Of a stretch of DNA of 64,000 nucleotides, positions 43,897-54,577 are shown one piece after another. Positions within the stretch are counted from its first letter, which is position 1, and the number at the start of each line of letters is the position of its first letter. Source of the DNA: Halobellus ruber. GTDB lineage: Archaea > Halobacteriota > Halobacteria > Halobacteriales > Haloferacaceae. The stretch spans positions 556,128-620,127 of the forward strand of contig NZ_JACKXD010000003.1 of NCBI RefSeq assembly GCF_014212355.1, written 5' to 3'. The notes beneath the pieces were generated by a model, which saw only the letters and a list, made by a program, of their open reading frames with translations, did not search any database and was not told where the DNA came from. The translations under genes were made by a program, and so were the position numbers.

Positions 43897-44412
43897 ATGG
43901 ACGTCACCGACTCACCCGGCGCCGACCCGCCGAAGCCGACGTACACCGACACGGGAGCGACATTCGGCGGGGACGGGACCTACCGCTACCGGCTGTCGCG
44001 GGCGTGGGCGCCGGGGCCGACCGCGGCGTTCGTGCTGCTCAACCCCAGCACCGCGGACGCCGACACCGACGACCGGACGGTCACGCGGTGCGTGAAGTAC
44101 GCCGCCGGGATGGGGTTCGGGAGGCTGACGCTCGTGAACCTCTACGCGTTGCGGAGTTCCGATCCCGCGGCCCTCGAGTCGCACCCCGCGCCCGTGGGAC
44201 CCGAGAACGACGCCCACGTCGCGGCCGCCTGCGAGGCGGCTGACAGGGTGATCGTCGGGTGGGGCAACGCTGGCGGGGAGCGGGGCCGCGAGGTGGCCGC
44301 CCAACTCGACGCCGAGGTGTACGCGATCGGCACGACGCGGGCGGGACACCCGCGGCACCCGAGCCGGACGGCATACGACGCCACGGTCGGGCGGTTCAGC
44401 TACGACGGGTGA
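43897..44412 (+). CDS. DUF1643 family protein
   Basis: This 171-residue protein has the DUF1643 pattern: YRYRLSRAWAPGPTAAFVLL then NPSTADADTDDRTVTRCVKY, MGFGRLTLVNLYALRSSDP, and VIVGWGNAGG. The conserved LNPSTAD and NLYALR motifs are clear. The family has no firmly known function; members occur in phages and many bacterial and archaeal genomes. The ATG at 43897 is used. Its stop lies three bases before the convergent stop of the next gene. Confidence 0.88.
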   Translation: MDVTDSPGADPPKPTYTDTGATFGGDGTYRYRLSRAWAPGPTAAFVLLNPSTADADTDDRTVTRCVKYAAGMGFGRLTLVNLYALRSSDPAALESHPAPVGPENDAHVAAACEAADRVIVGWGNAGGERGREVAAQLDAEVYAIGTTRAGHPRHPSRTAYDATVGRFSYDG

Positions 44413-44415
44413 GCC

Positions 44416-45288
44416 TCACTCGAACCGGTGGAACGCGACCCCGCACCGCGCACACGCCAGCCCCTCCGGCGGCTCCGCCCCCGGCTCCCCGAGGTCGTGG
44501 CCGCAGCAGTCCTCGAGCGGCCCCTCCACGAGGTCGTTCCCGCAGTCGGGGCAGGTTTCGAGGAACGCACACAGCGCGTCGGCGGCGACCGCACGGAGCG
44601 CCGGGAGGACGTCGGCGTCGCGGAGGGCCGCGACCGCGGCGACCTCCGCGATCGCGACCGGGCGGTGAAGCCAACTCGTCGAGCCGTCGGTTCCGGTGAC
44701 GACCAGGAGGGTGTCCGAGCCCACGCGCTCGACCCGCGCCGACGCGACCGCCGAACTCGTCTCGCGTGCGGTCGCCGCGAGCCGGTCGTCGGGGGCGGCC
44801 GCGAGGTCGTCCATCCGCTCGCGCCAGGCCGTCTCGAACGACGGCGAGACCGTCAGCCGGTCGCCGTCGGGGGTGACGACCCCGGCCTCGGCGAGCGCTC
44901 CGAGGACCGCGTCCGGGTCCGCGTCGTCGGCGTCCGGATCCGCGAGCGCGTCGGAGTCGGCGGGTGCGCCGTGGTCGAAGAACTCCCCGGGGAGCGGGTC
45001 GACGAGCGCGGGCGCAAAGCGCGGGGTGAACGGGAGCAGGTAGCCGCGGAGCCAGATCACCGCCGCCCCGAGACCGCCGATTCCGGCGGCGACCGGCGGA
45101 CTTCGGAGCGCGACGAGTGAGACCGCGACGACCAGGGCGGCGACGTTCACGACCGTACAGGCACGGCACCGGTTGACGCCGGTATACTCGGGGCGTCGGA
45201 GTCGTTGCAGGAGCTGCACGGGCGGGGCAGAGGATCCCGAGTCACCTGAGGCTGTCGAGGGAACCACCGGACTGGGGCGTGGTACCAT
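44416..45288 (-). CDS. Membrane protein with C-terminal zinc-ribbon region
   Basis: I do not recognise this 290-residue protein as a named family. After about 40 polar residues it has CRACTVVNVAALVVAVSLVA and a second hydrophobic stretch (about 48-90), then an acidic soluble domain (about 110-240). It ends in a cysteine-rich module: CPDCGNDLVEG, then a CC pair with a His, and ACARCGVAFHRFE at the very end. This looks like a pair of zinc ribbons, suggesting protein or nucleic-acid contacts. The ATG at 45288 is used; the start is uncertain. Confidence 0.65.
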   Translation of the reverse strand: MVPRPSPVVPSTASGDSGSSAPPVQLLQRLRRPEYTGVNRCRACTVVNVAALVVAVSLVALRSPPVAAGIGGLGAAVIWLRGYLLPFTPRFAPALVDPLPGEFFDHGAPADSDALADPDADDADPDAVLGALAEAGVVTPDGDRLTVSPSFETAWRERMDDLAAAPDDRLAATARETSSAVASARVERVGSDTLLVVTGTDGSTSWLHRPVAIAEVAAVAALRDADVLPALRAVAADALCAFLETCPDCGNDLVEGPLEDCCGHDLGEPGAEPPEGLACARCGVAFHRFE

Positions 45289-45383
45289 ATCGATCAGTAG
45301 GTCTCCGGAGTGGTACAGCCTGATAGCCACGCGAATGAAGATCAATGAAAAGGATTAAGTTAGGAATCATTAAAGATGCAGGT

Positions 45384-46592
45384 ATGCGTAAAGTTGACCG
45401 ACGGAAGTTCGTGAGCGGCATCGGCGCAGCGACCCTCGCAAGCATCGCCGGGTGTAGCGGCGGTGGCGGCGGGAGCGGCGACGGCGGCGACGGCGGCGAC
45501 AGCGGGGGCGACTCCGGCGGCGACGGCGGCGACACGGAGACGGATACGGGGAGCGATATGCCCGCCCACACCGACCCGTCGACGTACCCCGAGTTCGACC
45601 CGGCGGACCCCGAGTTCCCGCAACTCACCAGCACGCTGCTGGACGCGGGCTTCGAGACCGGATCGCTTCAGGACCTCGAACGGCTCCAGTCGGACCCCCG
45701 CGACGAGCCCCGATACGGTCAGCCGGTCGCGGAGACGCCGGACGACGAGAGCGAGTGGCTCGACCCCGACACGCTGGAGTTCTCGCTGACCCCGACCGAG
45801 GACCCGACGGTCTACGAGGAGACCCTCCGGCCCCTGCTCGACAACATCGCCGAGGAGACCGGCAAGGAGGTCAACTACGCCACGCTCGACTCCTACGCCG
45901 CACAGGTCGAAGCGATGCGCTCCGAGCGGCTCCACCTCGCCGGCTTCTCGACGGGGACGGTCCCGTTTGCGGTCAACATCGCCAACGCGGTGCCGTTCTC
46001 GATCCAGGTCGACGGCTCCGGCGAGAACGGGTCGTTCGGCTACCGACTGTTCCTGATCACCCAGCTCGACAACCCCGACATCGGTTCGCTGGAGGACCTC
46101 GCGGGCGACCCGATGGAGAACGTCGCCCACGCCGACCCCTCGTCGAACTCCGGAAACCTCGCGCCGCGTGCACTGTTTGCGAACCAGGGCGTCGTGCCCG
46201 GCGAGGACTACGAGGTGAGCTACTCCGGCGGTCACCAGCAGAGTTCCCTCGGCGTCGCAAACGGCGACTACGAGGCGGCCCCGGTCTGCTCGACGTGTTA
46301 CGCCCGCGTCGTGGCCGACGGCCAGATCGATCCCACGAGGATCAAGTGCGTGTACGCCTCCGAGCCGTTCCCGACGACGGCGTTCTCGTACGTCAACACC
46401 CTCCACCCCGACATCCAGGAGGGCGTCCGCGCGGCGTTCCTTGAGTACAACTACCAGGACACCTCGATCGCCGAGGAGTTCGAGAACCGCGGGACCTGGG
46501 TGGAGATCGACTACGCGACGGTCTGGGACATCATCCTCCAGATTCAGGAGTCGCTCGAAGTCGAGTACCAGACCGGCAACATCGGGGAGTAA
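45384..46592 (+). CDS. phnD: PhnD-type phosphonate/phosphite ABC transporter substrate-binding lipoprotein
   Basis: This 402-residue secreted solute-binding protein begins with a Tat motif and lipobox ([19 protein letters not shown], Cys24), then a Gly/Asp-rich linker (25-60). The binding domain has [56 protein letters not shown] and [16 protein letters not shown], matching PhnD-like proteins that bind phosphonates, phosphite or related phosphorus compounds. The ATG at 45384 fits the signal peptide better than one 13 codons upstream. It leads phnC and two phnE genes. No C-P lyase genes are in the window. Confidence 0.9.
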   Translation: MRKVDRRKFVSGIGAATLASIAGCSGGGGGSGDGGDGGDSGGDSGGDGGDTETDTGSDMPAHTDPSTYPEFDPADPEFPQLTSTLLDAGFETGSLQDLERLQSDPRDEPRYGQPVAETPDDESEWLDPDTLEFSLTPTEDPTVYEETLRPLLDNIAEETGKEVNYATLDSYAAQVEAMRSERLHLAGFSTGTVPFAVNIANAVPFSIQVDGSGENGSFGYRLFLITQLDNPDIGSLEDLAGDPMENVAHADPSSNSGNLAPRALFANQGVVPGEDYEVSYSGGHQQSSLGVANGDYEAAPVCSTCYARVVADGQIDPTRIKCVYASEPFPTTAFSYVNTLHPDIQEGVRAAFLEYNYQDTSIAEEFENRGTWVEIDYATVWDIILQIQESLEVEYQTGNIGE

Positions 46593-46611
46593 CGGCCGCG
46601 GTCCCCCGCCG

Positions 46612-46619
46612 TTTTTATA
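46612..46619 (+). promoter_or_regulatory. TATA box before phnC
   Basis: TTTTTATA is centred 27 nt before the phnC ATG at 46643. It gives phnCEE a leaderless promoter separate from phnD, so the binding protein can be made in different amounts from the membrane complex. Confidence 0.6.
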
Positions 46620-46642
46620 CAACACCCGTTTCAGACTCAACA

Positions 46643-47476
46643 ATGCTTTCAGTAACGGATCTGCAGAAGACGTACCCCTCCGGCGACGAGGCACTGAAAG
46701 GAGTCTCGTTGGACGTGACCGGCAGCGAGACCGTCTCGATGATCGGCCCAAGCGGGGCCGGCAAGAGCACGTTCATCCGGTGTGTGAACCGCCTCACCGA
46801 ACCGAGCGACGGAAGCGTGAAGCTCGACGGCTTGGAGGTTACCGGGCTTTCGGGCAAGGAGCTCCGGAACGCCCGCCGGGACATGGGGATGATCTTCCAG
46901 GAGTACAACCTCATCGAGCGGCTGACCGTGATGGAGAACGTCCTGTCGGGACGGCTCGGGTACGTCAGCACCTGGGACGCGTTCCGCCGGAAGTTCGCCG
47001 GCGACGACATCGCGCGGGCCTACGAGGTGCTCGACCGCGTCGGGCTCGAAGGGCACGAGAACAACCGGGCCGACGAGCTCTCCGGCGGTCAGCGCCAACG
47101 GGTCGGGATCGCGCGGGCGATCCTCCAGCGCCCGAAGATCCTGCTGGTCGACGAGCCGACGAGCAGCCTCGACCCCGAGACCTCCGGTGCGGTGATGGAC
47201 CTCCTCACCGAGATCGCCGCCGAGGACGACATCCCGGTGTTGATCAACATCCACGAGGTCGACCTCGCGGTGGAGTACGCGGACCGCGTCGTCGGACTCC
47301 GCGACGGCCGGAAGGTCTTCGAGGGCGACCCCGGGGACCTCGACGAGACCGCAAAGGGCCAGATCTACCGCGGCGAGGAGATCCCCGAGGGCGCCGGCCC
47401 CACCGGAAAGGTCGCCGCGGAGGCCGGCGACCCGGGCGAATCGGCCACCGAAGAAGGCAGCCTCAGAAGTACCTGA
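46643..47476 (+). CDS. phnC: PhnC-type phosphonate ABC transporter ATPase
   Basis: This 277-residue ABC ATPase powers import with the two PhnE permeases. It shows Walker [10 protein letters not shown] (about 35-43), the Q-loop [20 protein letters not shown] (typical of PhnC), signature [16 protein letters not shown], Walker [14 protein letters not shown] and the switch His in [10 protein letters not shown]. The last ~30 residues are an acidic tail. The stop is followed after one base by the first permease gene, so the genes are cotranscribed. Confidence 0.94.
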   Translation: MLSVTDLQKTYPSGDEALKGVSLDVTGSETVSMIGPSGAGKSTFIRCVNRLTEPSDGSVKLDGLEVTGLSGKELRNARRDMGMIFQEYNLIERLTVMENVLSGRLGYVSTWDAFRRKFAGDDIARAYEVLDRVGLEGHENNRADELSGGQRQRVGIARAILQRPKILLVDEPTSSLDPETSGAVMDLLTEIAAEDDIPVLINIHEVDLAVEYADRVVGLRDGRKVFEGDPGDLDETAKGQIYRGEEIPEGAGPTGKVAAEAGDPGESATEEGSLRST

Positions 47477-47477
47477 A

Positions 47478-48290
47478 ATGGCGACCGAACAACAACCCGG
47501 CCGGGAGTGGTCCCGCCCCACCGCGTTTTACAACCACTACGTGAAGTGGGCGGTCTACCTCGCCATCGCGGTGTTCCTGCTGTGGAGCGTCTGGAACATG
47601 CGGATCTCACTCGAACGGGTCGCCGCCGGGTGGGGAGCCGCCGTCGGGCTCGTCCAGGGGATGGTGCCGCCGGAGATCACCACCCAGTTCAAGAACGAAC
47701 TCCTGATCGAGGGGTTAGTCGAGAGCGTCGCGATGTCGGTGATCGCCACGATCGTCGGCGTGATCCTGTCGATCCCGGTGGCGTTCATGGCCGCCGAGAA
47801 CATCGCGCCGAAGCCGGTCTACTGGACCGGACGGGGGATCATCACCGGCTCCCGGGCGCTTCACGAACTCATCATCGCGATCATCGCGGTCAAGGCGGTC
47901 GGGATCGGTGCGCTCGCCGGCGTGATCGCGTTGTCGTACAAGACCATCGGCTTCTTCGCGAAGCTCCTGGCCGAGGAGATCGAGGACATCGACACCGGGC
48001 AGATGGAGGCCGTCGAGGCCACCGGGGCGAGCCGGATACAGACGATGCTGTTCGGGGTGGTGCCGCAGGTGATGCCGCGGATCGTGGGGCTGACCATCTA
48101 CCGGTGGGACATCAACATCCGCCACAGCACCATCGTCGGGATCGTCGGGGCCGGCGGGATCGGCGCGACCCTGCTGAACTCCTTCGATAAGTACGACTAC
48201 GACTTCTTCCTCACGATCATCCTCGCGATCATCGCGATCGTCATGATCGGTGAACTGATCAGCAGTTACGTCAGGGGGCGGATCCAATGA
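47478..48290 (+). CDS. phnE: PhnE-type ABC transporter permease (first copy)
   Basis: This 270-residue permease has six predicted membrane helices. The coupling (EAA) motif is MEAVEATGASRIQTMLFGVV followed by PQVMPRIVGLTIYRWDINIR, the PhnE-specific form. VGAGGIGATLLNSFDKYDYD follows, and the C-terminus is basic. The stop overlaps the second permease's ATG by four bases (ATGA), so the two are translationally coupled and likely form a heterodimer. Confidence 0.92.
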   Translation: MATEQQPGREWSRPTAFYNHYVKWAVYLAIAVFLLWSVWNMRISLERVAAGWGAAVGLVQGMVPPEITTQFKNELLIEGLVESVAMSVIATIVGVILSIPVAFMAAENIAPKPVYWTGRGIITGSRALHELIIAIIAVKAVGIGALAGVIALSYKTIGFFAKLLAEEIEDIDTGQMEAVEATGASRIQTMLFGVVPQVMPRIVGLTIYRWDINIRHSTIVGIVGAGGIGATLLNSFDKYDYDFFLTIILAIIAIVMIGELISSYVRGRIQ

Positions 48291-49078
48291 CCGACTACCG
48301 GACCTGGCAACGGCGGACGCCGCGACAGCGGATCGGGCGGTACGTCCTGATCCTGATCGGGATCGTCGCGGCCGCGATCTCCTGGCAGCTCCTGCAGATC
48401 CAGTACAACTACCTCGGCACTGCGCCCACGGAGTTCATGGACCTGATGTACCGGATGTATCCCCCGAACGTGGGGTACACCGGCGAGATCCTCTCGCCGC
48501 TGATCGAGACGGTCCACATCGCGATCCTGGGGACCGCACTCGCGGTCCTGATGTCGATCCCGGTGGCGCTTTTCGGCGCGGAAAACACCACGCCAAACCG
48601 GTATACGTTCCTCCTCGGGAAGCTCATCATCTCGGGGTCGCGGTCGGTGAACGTGATCATCTGGGCGCTGGTGTTCGTGATCGTCTTCGGCTCCGGCGCC
48701 TTGGCCGGCACGCTCGCCATCGCGGTCCGGTCGATCGGGTTCTGCTCGAAGCTGATCGCGGAGGCGATCGAGGAGATCGACCCCGGGCAGGTCGAGGCGA
48801 TCAAGGCGACCGGGGCGAACTCGATCGAGGCCGCGATCTACGCGATCGTCCCGCAGATCAAACCCGCGTTCATCGGCGTTGCCACCTACCGGTGGGACAT
48901 CAACGTCCGCGCGTCGACGATCATCGGGTTCGTCGGCGCCGGCGGGATCGGCGTCGAACTCAACACCTCGATCAACTTCTTCGCGTGGCAACAGGTGCTC
49001 ACGATCCTGATCGCGATCCTCGGGATCGTCATCGTCAGCGAAGTCGTGTCGGCGTATCTGCGACGGAAGGTGCGCTGA
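48287..49078 (+). CDS. phnE: PhnE-type ABC transporter permease (second copy)
   Basis: This 263-residue paralogue of the preceding permease has the coupling motif QVEAIKATGANSIEAAIYAI followed by PQIKPAFIGVATYRWDINVR, and VGAGGIGVELNTSINFFAWQ near the end. The two share the TYRWDIN(I/V)R segment but differ through most of the sequence, consistent with an old duplication and a heterodimeric channel. It ends the phn operon; a 304-base AT-rich control region separates it from ugpB. Confidence 0.92.
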   Translation: MTDYRTWQRRTPRQRIGRYVLILIGIVAAAISWQLLQIQYNYLGTAPTEFMDLMYRMYPPNVGYTGEILSPLIETVHIAILGTALAVLMSIPVALFGAENTTPNRYTFLLGKLIISGSRSVNVIIWALVFVIVFGSGALAGTLAIAVRSIGFCSKLIAEAIEEIDPGQVEAIKATGANSIEAAIYAIVPQIKPAFIGVATYRWDINVRASTIIGFVGAGGIGVELNTSINFFAWQQVLTILIAILGIVIVSEVVSAYLRRKVR

Positions 49079-49382
49079 CGCCCGTGGGTGGCTGCCGGAC
49101 CGAGTTTCACAAAATCGAACTGACCGCTCGTAGACGCGGGAACACGACCGGTGATCCGGCCGGGGAGTTCCGTTTCGTAAAACCGGATATATACCTATAT
49201 TGTGTTATATATTCCTACTTTTGTGGATATATTTTTGAGTTCGGGTCGTGCAGCGGTCAGAAAGGCCGTCCAGAACCAAATGGCGTTCGGTGTCCGGCAC
49301 CCGCCGCCGAACGGATGCCGTATCGGAATGGTATATATAGAAGATCCAAACTATTATGTAGGCTTCCTACAACGAGACTCGT
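49079..49382 (+). promoter_or_regulatory. AT-rich control region before the ugp operon
   Basis: No gene is seen. The stretch has GGATATATA at 49185, GGATATAT at 49225 and GTATATATAG at 49331, plus CTATTAT near 49351, which is at TATA distance from the ugpB start at 49383. The GGATATATA motif recurs at 55879 before the DUF4010 gene at the far end of the same island. Phosphate-responsive control of both would be logical, but no known operator can be named from sequence alone. Confidence 0.5.
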
Positions 49383-50807
49383 GTGAGTATGAACTCAGCC
49401 AAGTCACGGCGTAGATTCATTCAAGCGGCCGGCGCGGCGACCGTTGCGGGGCTCGCCGGCTGTTCGGGTCAGGGCGGGGACGGCGGGGATGGCGGCTCCG
49501 GCGGTGACGGTGACTCCGGCGGCGACGGCGGCGAGAGCACCACGATGGGATCGGGCGGCGGCAGTTCCGTCACGATCAAGTTCTGGCACGCGATGGGCGG
49601 CTCGCTCGCCCAGCGGATCGACGACATCGTCGCGGGCTTCGAGGAGCAAAGCGACGGGATCACCGTCGAGACCACCTCCCGGAACAGCTACCGCGACAAC
49701 CTCAACGCCACGACCCAGGCGGTGAGCTCCGGCGATCCGCCGGCGCTCTCGCAGATCTTCGAGATCGGGACCCAGCTCGCGCTGGACAGCCAGGCGTTCG
49801 TACCCGTCGAGGACATCATCCCGAGCGGCCAGATCGACTACGACAACTTCCTGGATCCGGTGCTGGACTTCTACCGGATCGACGGGAAGCTGAACTCGAT
49901 GCCGTTCAACTCGAGTAACTCGATCATGATGTACAACCGGGACGCCTTCGAGGAGGCGGGACTCGACCCCGACTCCCCGCCGACGACCTACCAGGGCATC
50001 ACCGACGCCGCGAACACGCTGACGAGCGAAACCGACATCGAGAAGGGGATCACCTTCCCCAACCACTCGTGGTTCGTCGAGGGGTGGATGGCCGAGCAGA
50101 ACGCCCTCCTGGTCAACAACGACAACGGGCGGTCGGGCCGTGCAACCGAATCCAATCTCGACTCCGACGCCGCACGGAACATCTTCGAGTGGTGGGTCGA
50201 CCTCTACAACCAAGACCAGTACCTGAACCCCGGCATCGAGGCGTGGGGGGAGGCCCAGCAGGCGTTCCTCACCCAGCAGACCGGGATGATCATCTACTCG
50301 ACGTCGAGCATCGCGCCGATGAAGCAGGGCGCCGCGGACAACGGCTTCGAGCTTGACACCGCGTACCTGCCAGTTCCGGAGGGCAACCGCACCGGCCTCC
50401 CCATCGGCGGGGCGTCGCTGTGGGTCCCCGACGGGCTGTCGAGCGACCAGGAGCAGGCGGCCGGCGAACTCCTGCTGTATTTGACCCAGCCGGAGCAGCA
50501 GGCGTCGTGGCACCGCGGCACGGGGTACTTCCCGGTCCGCCAGGAGGCCATCACCCAACTAGAGGAGGACGGCTTCTACGAGGAGAACCCGTCGTTCCGG
50601 ACGGCGATCGACCAGCTCAACGAGACCGAGAGCACGCCCGCAACGAGCGGCGCGCTGATGGGGCCGTTCCCGGAGGTCCGGACCATCATCGAGGAGGGCT
50701 ACGTCAGTATGATCCAGAGCAACGATCCCGACATCCCCAGCGCGCTCTCGAACGTCAAAAGCGACGTGGACAGCGCGATCCAGAGCTACAACGACCGGGT
50801 TTCATAA
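49383..50807 (+). CDS. ugpB: UgpB-type glycerol-3-phosphate ABC transporter substrate-binding lipoprotein
   Basis: This secreted family-1 solute-binding protein of 474 residues starts with Tat/lipobox RRRFIQAAGAATVAGLAGC (Cys27), then a Gly/Asp/Ser-rich tether. The binding domain has VTIKFWHAMGGSLAQRIDDI, NSMPFNSSNSIMMYNRDAFE and GLPIGGASLWVPDG, close to UgpB. FWHAMGG and the SMPFNSS segment are characteristic of that family. The start is GTG 49383 by TATA spacing, or ATG 49389 two codons on. It leads ugpAECQ. Confidence 0.88.
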   Translation: MSMNSAKSRRRFIQAAGAATVAGLAGCSGQGGDGGDGGSGGDGDSGGDGGESTTMGSGGGSSVTIKFWHAMGGSLAQRIDDIVAGFEEQSDGITVETTSRNSYRDNLNATTQAVSSGDPPALSQIFEIGTQLALDSQAFVPVEDIIPSGQIDYDNFLDPVLDFYRIDGKLNSMPFNSSNSIMMYNRDAFEEAGLDPDSPPTTYQGITDAANTLTSETDIEKGITFPNHSWFVEGWMAEQNALLVNNDNGRSGRATESNLDSDAARNIFEWWVDLYNQDQYLNPGIEAWGEAQQAFLTQQTGMIIYSTSSIAPMKQGAADNGFELDTAYLPVPEGNRTGLPIGGASLWVPDGLSSDQEQAAGELLLYLTQPEQQASWHRGTGYFPVRQEAITQLEEDGFYEENPSFRTAIDQLNETESTPATSGALMGPFPEVRTIIEEGYVSMIQSNDPDIPSALSNVKSDVDSAIQSYNDRVS

Positions 50808-50860
50808 GCTCCCGGCCCGACGTCGAGTACTGAGCTAATATACCGCTTTCACCGACAGTA

Positions 50861-51754
50861 ATGCCGGAATTCACCAAACCGTACGATTCGACGTGGCAGG
50901 CGCTGGTGTTGTTACTGCCGACGTTCGTCGTCCTGATCGCGTTCCTCTACTACCCCGGACTGGAGACCTTCCGGTTGAGCCTCCAGCAGACGATCCTGCT
51001 GGGCGCTCGGAAGACGTTCGTCGGACTCGAGAACTACCGGACGCTCGCGACGTCTGCGGCGTACCACAAGAGCTTCGCCATCTCGGTGGCGTTCGCCGCG
51101 GTGGTCGTCGTGGGGACGCTGGCGCTGTCGCTTTTCGTCTCCTACTTGCTCTTCCAGGTCGACGTGGGGTCGTCGACGTACCTCGTCGCCGCAATCTGGC
51201 CGTACGCGTTGCCGACGGCGGTCGCGGCGTCGGTGCTTTTGTTCCTTTTGCACCCCTCGCTCGGGATCATCACCCACTACCTGGAACTGCTGACGGGGAC
51301 GTCCCTGAACTGGTTCACGAACGGGCCGCAGGCGTTCTTCATCGTCGCCATCGTCGCCATCTGGAAGCAGTTGGGGTACAACATCATCTTCATGGTCGCC
51401 GCGCTGAACAACATCCCCGGCACGCTGACCGAGTCGGCGCAACTCGACGGGGTCGGCCACCTGAAGATGCTCTACAAGGTGTACGTGCCGCTGATGTCGC
51501 CGACGCTGGTGTTCCTGGTGATTATGGACACCATCTACGCGTTCTTCGCGACGTTCCCCTTGGTCGACCTGATGACCAGCGGCGGGCCGGGCGGCGCGAC
51601 GAACCTGCTGATCTTCAAGCTGTACCGCGACGCCTTCGAGTTCAGCAACCTCGGGCTCGCGTCGGCCGAATCGGTCGTGCTGTTCGCAATCGTCGCAATA
51701 CTCATGTACGTCCAGTTACGAATTTCGGAGAGTCACGCCCACTACGGAGGCTAG
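50861..51754 (+). CDS. ugpA: UgpA-type ABC transporter permease
   Basis: This 297-residue permease of the MalF/UgpA type has six membrane helices. It begins FTKPYDSTWQALVLLLPTFV and contains YYPGLETFRLSLQQTILLGA, the coupling motif ESAQLDGVGHLKMLYKVYVP, and LMTSGGPGGATNLLIFKLYR, the usual UgpA end. It follows ugpB after 53 bases. A 13-codon frame (MTGYLHTPAGRGA) lies between it and ugpE and ends in TAG directly before the ugpE ATG; it may be spacer or a tiny coupling peptide. Confidence 0.92.
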   Translation: MPEFTKPYDSTWQALVLLLPTFVVLIAFLYYPGLETFRLSLQQTILLGARKTFVGLENYRTLATSAAYHKSFAISVAFAAVVVVGTLALSLFVSYLLFQVDVGSSTYLVAAIWPYALPTAVAASVLLFLLHPSLGIITHYLELLTGTSLNWFTNGPQAFFIVAIVAIWKQLGYNIIFMVAALNNIPGTLTESAQLDGVGHLKMLYKVYVPLMSPTLVFLVIMDTIYAFFATFPLVDLMTSGGPGGATNLLIFKLYRDAFEFSNLGLASAESVVLFAIVAILMYVQLRISESHAHYGG

Positions 51755-51797
51755 TATGACAGGATACCTTCACACGCCGGCCGGGAGGGGAGCGTAG

Positions 51798-52667
51798 ATG
51801 GCGACGCGAACCAACCCCGACTCCGCGCTGGCGGGGCTGCTGCCGGAGGGCGTCGACGCCGAGCGGGTGCTCATCCACGGGGGCCTGATCGTCTCCATCT
51901 TCCTGATGGGGCTGCCGCTGATCCTGGCGTTGATCATGAGCACCCAGAGCACCTCCGAAGTGTATCAGGTCACGAACGTCGGGATCGGCAGCGAGGGCCT
52001 GTCGAACTACGGGGACGCGCTGGGCGAGTTCAACTTCGGCCAGTACATCATCAACTCGATCGTGATGTCCCTGATCATCGTGGTCGGGAAGGTGGTCCTG
52101 TCGCTTTTCGCCGCCCTGGCGCTGGTCTACTACAAGCTGCCGTACGAGCGCGCGATCTTCATGTTCATCCTCCTCACGCTCCTGCTCCCGGTGCCGGTGC
52201 GGATCGTGCCGCTTTTCGACCTCATGGCGCGGCTCGGCTGGGGCAACACCCTGATGGCGATCACCGGGCCGTACATCGCGAGCGCCACCGCGGTGTTCCT
52301 GTTCAGACAGCACTTCATGTCGATTCCGGCCTCGCTGGTGGAGAACGCACACCTCGACGGCGTCGGACCGTTGACCTTCCTGTGGGAGGTCCTGATCCCG
52401 ATGTCGAAGGGGATGATCGCCGGGGTGTCGGTGATCACGTTCATCTACTCGTGGAACCAGTACCTCTGGCCGCTGATCATCATGACCGACCAGAGCAAAC
52501 AGGTCGTCCAGGTCGGGCTGCGGTTCCTCCAGGGGGCCGCGCAGTCGGGGCTCACACAGTGGGGGCTGATCATGGCCGGCGCGATCCTGGCCCTGCTGCC
52601 GCCGCTTGCGGTGCTGATCGTGATGCACCGGCCGCTGCTCGAGACGCTGGCGATCCAACAGAAGTGA
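51798..52667 (+). CDS. ugpE: UgpE-type ABC transporter permease
   Basis: This 289-residue MalG/UgpE-type permease forms the heterodimer with UgpA. It has six helices, LIVSIFLMGLPLILALIMST at the start, FMFILLTLLLPVPVRIVPLF, the coupling motif ENAHLDGVGPLTFLWEVLIP, and WNQYLWPLIIMTDQSKQVVQ near the end. A GGGAGGGGAG stretch just upstream can act as ribosome-binding site. The ATPase gene ugpC follows after six bases. Confidence 0.92.
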   Translation: MATRTNPDSALAGLLPEGVDAERVLIHGGLIVSIFLMGLPLILALIMSTQSTSEVYQVTNVGIGSEGLSNYGDALGEFNFGQYIINSIVMSLIIVVGKVVLSLFAALALVYYKLPYERAIFMFILLTLLLPVPVRIVPLFDLMARLGWGNTLMAITGPYIASATAVFLFRQHFMSIPASLVENAHLDGVGPLTFLWEVLIPMSKGMIAGVSVITFIYSWNQYLWPLIIMTDQSKQVVQVGLRFLQGAAQSGLTQWGLIMAGAILALLPPLAVLIVMHRPLLETLAIQQK

Positions 52668-52673
52668 TTCCAT

Positions 52674-53812
<1,139 letters not shown>

Positions 53813-53816
<4 letters not shown>

Positions 53817-54577
53817 CGTCGGGGGTCGACCCGGCCGGCGGCGTGCGTCCGATCGCCCACCGCGGCTGTCTCACGCAGTACCCCGAGAACACGCTCGCGG
53901 CGTTCCGGGGCTGTGCGCCGAGCGTCGAAATGATCGAGACCGACGTCCGGCGGTGTGGCTCCGGCGAGCTGGTGATCTTCCACGACGACGCCCTCGATCG
54001 GGTGACCGACGCCACCGGCGAGGTTGCGTCGACGCCGCTGGCCGAACTGGAGACGGTGTCGGTCCTCGGAAGCGGGGAGTCGGTCCCGACGTTGACCGAA
54101 GCCTTCGAGGCCGTCCCCGAAACGGTCGGCCTGAATCTCGAACTCAAAGGCCGTGACGTCGCAGCCGAGACGGTCGCGACCGCCGCCGAGTACGGCCACG
54201 AGGTGATCGTGTCGTCGTTCTACCCCGACGACGTGGCTGCGGCCCGCGACGCCGGCGCCGAGGCGGTCGCACACCTGTTCTACGCCGAAGAGCCCGCCGA
54301 CTTCGACGTCGAAGCGGCGCTCGATGCCGCCGCCGACCTCGACTGCGCGTACGTCCACCCCGACGTCGGGATCTGTCTCGAAACCGGGATGGTGAGCGAG
54401 GCCCGCGCCCGCGGGGTCGGGGTCAACGCCTGGACCGCCGAAAGCGAATCGGAGATCCTCGCGCTCCGCGACCGGGGCGTCGACGGCGCGGTCATCAACG
54501 ACTGCCGGTTCGCGGCGACGTGTCGCTCCGGGCGGCGGCTACAGGAACTGGACGACGACGACCCCGGCGAGCCCTAA
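53813..54577 (+). CDS. ugpQ: Glycerophosphodiester phosphodiesterase
   Basis: This 254-residue GDPD-family enzyme splits glycerophosphodiesters into glycerol 3-phosphate and an alcohol. The catalytic motif RPIAHRGCLTQYPENTLAAF is near residues 10-30, the metal ligands are in EMIETDVRRCGSGELVIFHD, and NLELKGRD provides the later Glu. The GTG start at 53813 overlaps ugpC (GTGA), indicating translational coupling; the open frame before it is antiparallel noise inside ugpC. No signal peptide is present, so it acts on imported diesters. Its 3' end overlaps the convergent DUF4010 gene by 39 bases. Confidence 0.9.
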
